A stretch of 64,000 nt of DNA, taken from assembly GCA_003481775.1 (NCBI GenBank), contig QULU01000028.1, positions 1-64,000 on the forward strand, written 5' to 3'. This document shows, piece by piece, positions 63,096-64,000 of the stretch. The notes below the pieces were generated by a model, which searched no databases, had not been told where the DNA came from, and saw only the letters and a list, made by a program, of their open reading frames with translations. Source of the stretch: Clostridiaceae bacterium OM02-2AC (GTDB lineage Bacteria > Bacillota_I > Bacilli_A > Erysipelotrichales > Erysipelotrichaceae). How positions within the stretch are numbered: the stretch's first letter is position 1; every line of letters begins with the position of its first letter. The translations under genes were made by a program, and so were the position numbers.

Positions 63096-63581
63096 CTATG
63101 CTTCCTTCAACCGCAAAACGGCTACGGTTTCACCGTCACACAATTCGTTATTTTCACGAAAGCCTGCTGCATAATATAAGGCACGGGCCCCTGTGTTTTC
63201 TGCCTCGTAGGAAAGCCACAAGAACGCTGCTTTCCCACAGGGCATCGTTTTTACAAAATCGATGGCAGTCTGCAGCGCCTGCTTCCCAAGTCCTTTTCCC
63301 TGCCAGGCTTTATCGATCATAAACCGCCAAATGGAATAATTATTCTGTGCGATTGGTGGATCACTTTCTTCCTGTCGTCCATAGCCAAACATGACAAAGC
63401 CAATCAGATTTTCCTCATCGTAGATGCCAAACGGCAAAGCGACACCACCTTCTGTGATGGTCGTATATGCCTGCAGGATGCTCTCTGTATTGGTAGCCAC
63501 AAAGCTTTGCTGTTCATCATGCACCTTTAGCCGAATAATGGACCAGATATTGCGGCTGTCAACCTTGCGTAGTGTTATCAT
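63096..63581 (-). CDS. GNAT-family N-acetyltransferase (polyamine acetyltransferase-like)
   Basis: A 161-residue acetyltransferase. It begins MITLRKVDSRNIWSIIRLKV, and the acetyl-CoA loop is QGKGLGKQAL (about 103-112), preceded by WRFMIDKAWQ and followed by WLSYEAENTGARALYYAAGF. The order and N-terminus resemble BltD/PaiA-type spermidine acetyltransferases. The start at 63581 has AAAGGAGATTTTG upstream. Substrate inferred only. Confidence 0.88.
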   Translation of the reverse strand: MITLRKVDSRNIWSIIRLKVHDEQQSFVATNTESILQAYTTITEGGVALPFGIYDEENLIGFVMFGYGRQEESDPPIAQNNYSIWRFMIDKAWQGKGLGKQALQTAIDFVKTMPCGKAAFLWLSYEAENTGARALYYAAGFRENNELCDGETVAVLRLKEA

Positions 63582-63630
63582 CAAAATCTCCTTTGCTGTA
63601 TGGTAGCAGCTGGTATGGTATACATCGCTT

Positions 63631-64000
63631 TTATTCCGCATCCTTTCGTAACAGCTTGTCGAGCATATACTCACGGTTATTGATAAACATTTCGGTAATC
63701 TGATAGGACGCGGTCTGCTCATAGGTGATTTCTTCGATGATTCCATCATCAAAGCTTAAAATCTGTGCCTGCGGAATACCAAGCAAAATCGGGGAGTGTG
63801 TTGCAATGAGAAACTGTGATCCCCCCTTCGCCATCGTGGACAGCTGTATCAGCAGGGCCAGCAGGCGCTGTGGGGACAATGCAGCCTCCGGCTCATCCAG
63901 CAGAAACAAGCCGGCGTCCCGAAAGCTTTGGATAAAGGATAGAATACTCTCACCATGAGAACAGGCATGCAGCCGCTTTCCCTGATAGGTCGCATAATAC
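63631..64000 (-). CDS. AAA/ABC-type ATPase, C-terminal part
   Basis: The frame is open to the window edge: the 122 visible residues begin YYATYQGKRLHACSHGES (signature-like SHGES), then AGLFLLDEPEAALSPQR (Walker B and D-loop) and FLIATHSPILLGIP (H-loop). This is the C-terminal half of a predicted ATPase of the COG3910 / AAA family, an ABC-like fold with no membrane part. The Walker A lies outside the window. The true start is upstream; TTG 63909 is not the start. Confidence 0.8.
   Translation of the reverse strand, partial: YYATYQGKRLHACSHGESILSFIQSFRDAGLFLLDEPEAALSPQRLLALLIQLSTMAKGGSQFLIATHSPILLGIPQAQILSFDDGIIEEITYEQTASYQITEMFINNREYMLDKLLRKDAE

Overview
The window looks like a chromosomal segment of a low-to-mid GC, Gram-positive, anaerobic Firmicute. 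The evidence is a PolC-type replicase, strong AGGAGG ribosome sites, a V/A-type ATPase operon, CCA-encoding tRNA genes and a division/cell-wall cluster containing a SpoVD-like penicillin-binding protein. An Erysipelotrichia member such as [Clostridium] innocuum is my best guess. That is an inference from gene content, not a database match.

Layout. 0-8.6 kb: the start of an Rpn-type nuclease/transposase, aldehyde dehydrogenase plus polysaccharide deacetylase, a cysteine/proline-repeat protein, a HAD phosphatase, a Crp/Fnr regulator divergent from deoD-deoB (nucleoside breakdown), a DUF1284-like protein and a decayed stretch. 8.6-13.6 kb: a nuclease-helicase fusion, an RluA-type pseudouridine synthase and a Kef-like antiporter. 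14.4-23.1 kb: a complete nine-gene V/A-ATPase operon. 23.1-26.1 kb: a DUF1801 protein, a seven-tRNA operon (Arg-Pro-Met-Ile2-Ser-fMet-Phe) and an IS91/IS1294-like element. 26.4-28.6 kb: a GntR/ABC operon with a candidate operator. 29-31.2 kb: a MalY/PatB aminotransferase and a Ca/Na exchanger. 31.5-34.3 kb: a small flavin redox operon with its own TetR regulator, a perfect 25-bp palindrome at the promoter and a frameshifted flavodoxin. 34.6-42 kb: polC, a ClC transporter and a GNAT-like/GrpB fusion.

42.2-61.5 kb is a dcw (division and cell wall) cluster: mraZ-rsmH-ftsL, two tandem paralogous PASTA-type PBPs, then spoVD/ftsI-like PBP-murE-mraY-murD. It is split by about 7.5 kb carrying a BceRS-BceAB-type peptide-sensing and detoxification module, a small hypothetical gene and a MerR/TipAS regulator. 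The permease of that module is cut by one in-frame TAG. After murD come uppP, an ASCH protein, a GNAT acetyltransferase and the 3' part of an ATPase that runs off the window.

The most notable points are the amber-split BceB permease, the tandem PBP duplication and the interrupted dcw cluster, the V-ATPase proteolipid with an internal signal-peptide-like segment, the TetR-controlled flavin operon, the CPPRP/CPPKP repeat protein and the stem mismatches in several tRNAs. I found no clearly novel large defence or biosynthetic system, CRISPR array, rRNA or prophage.
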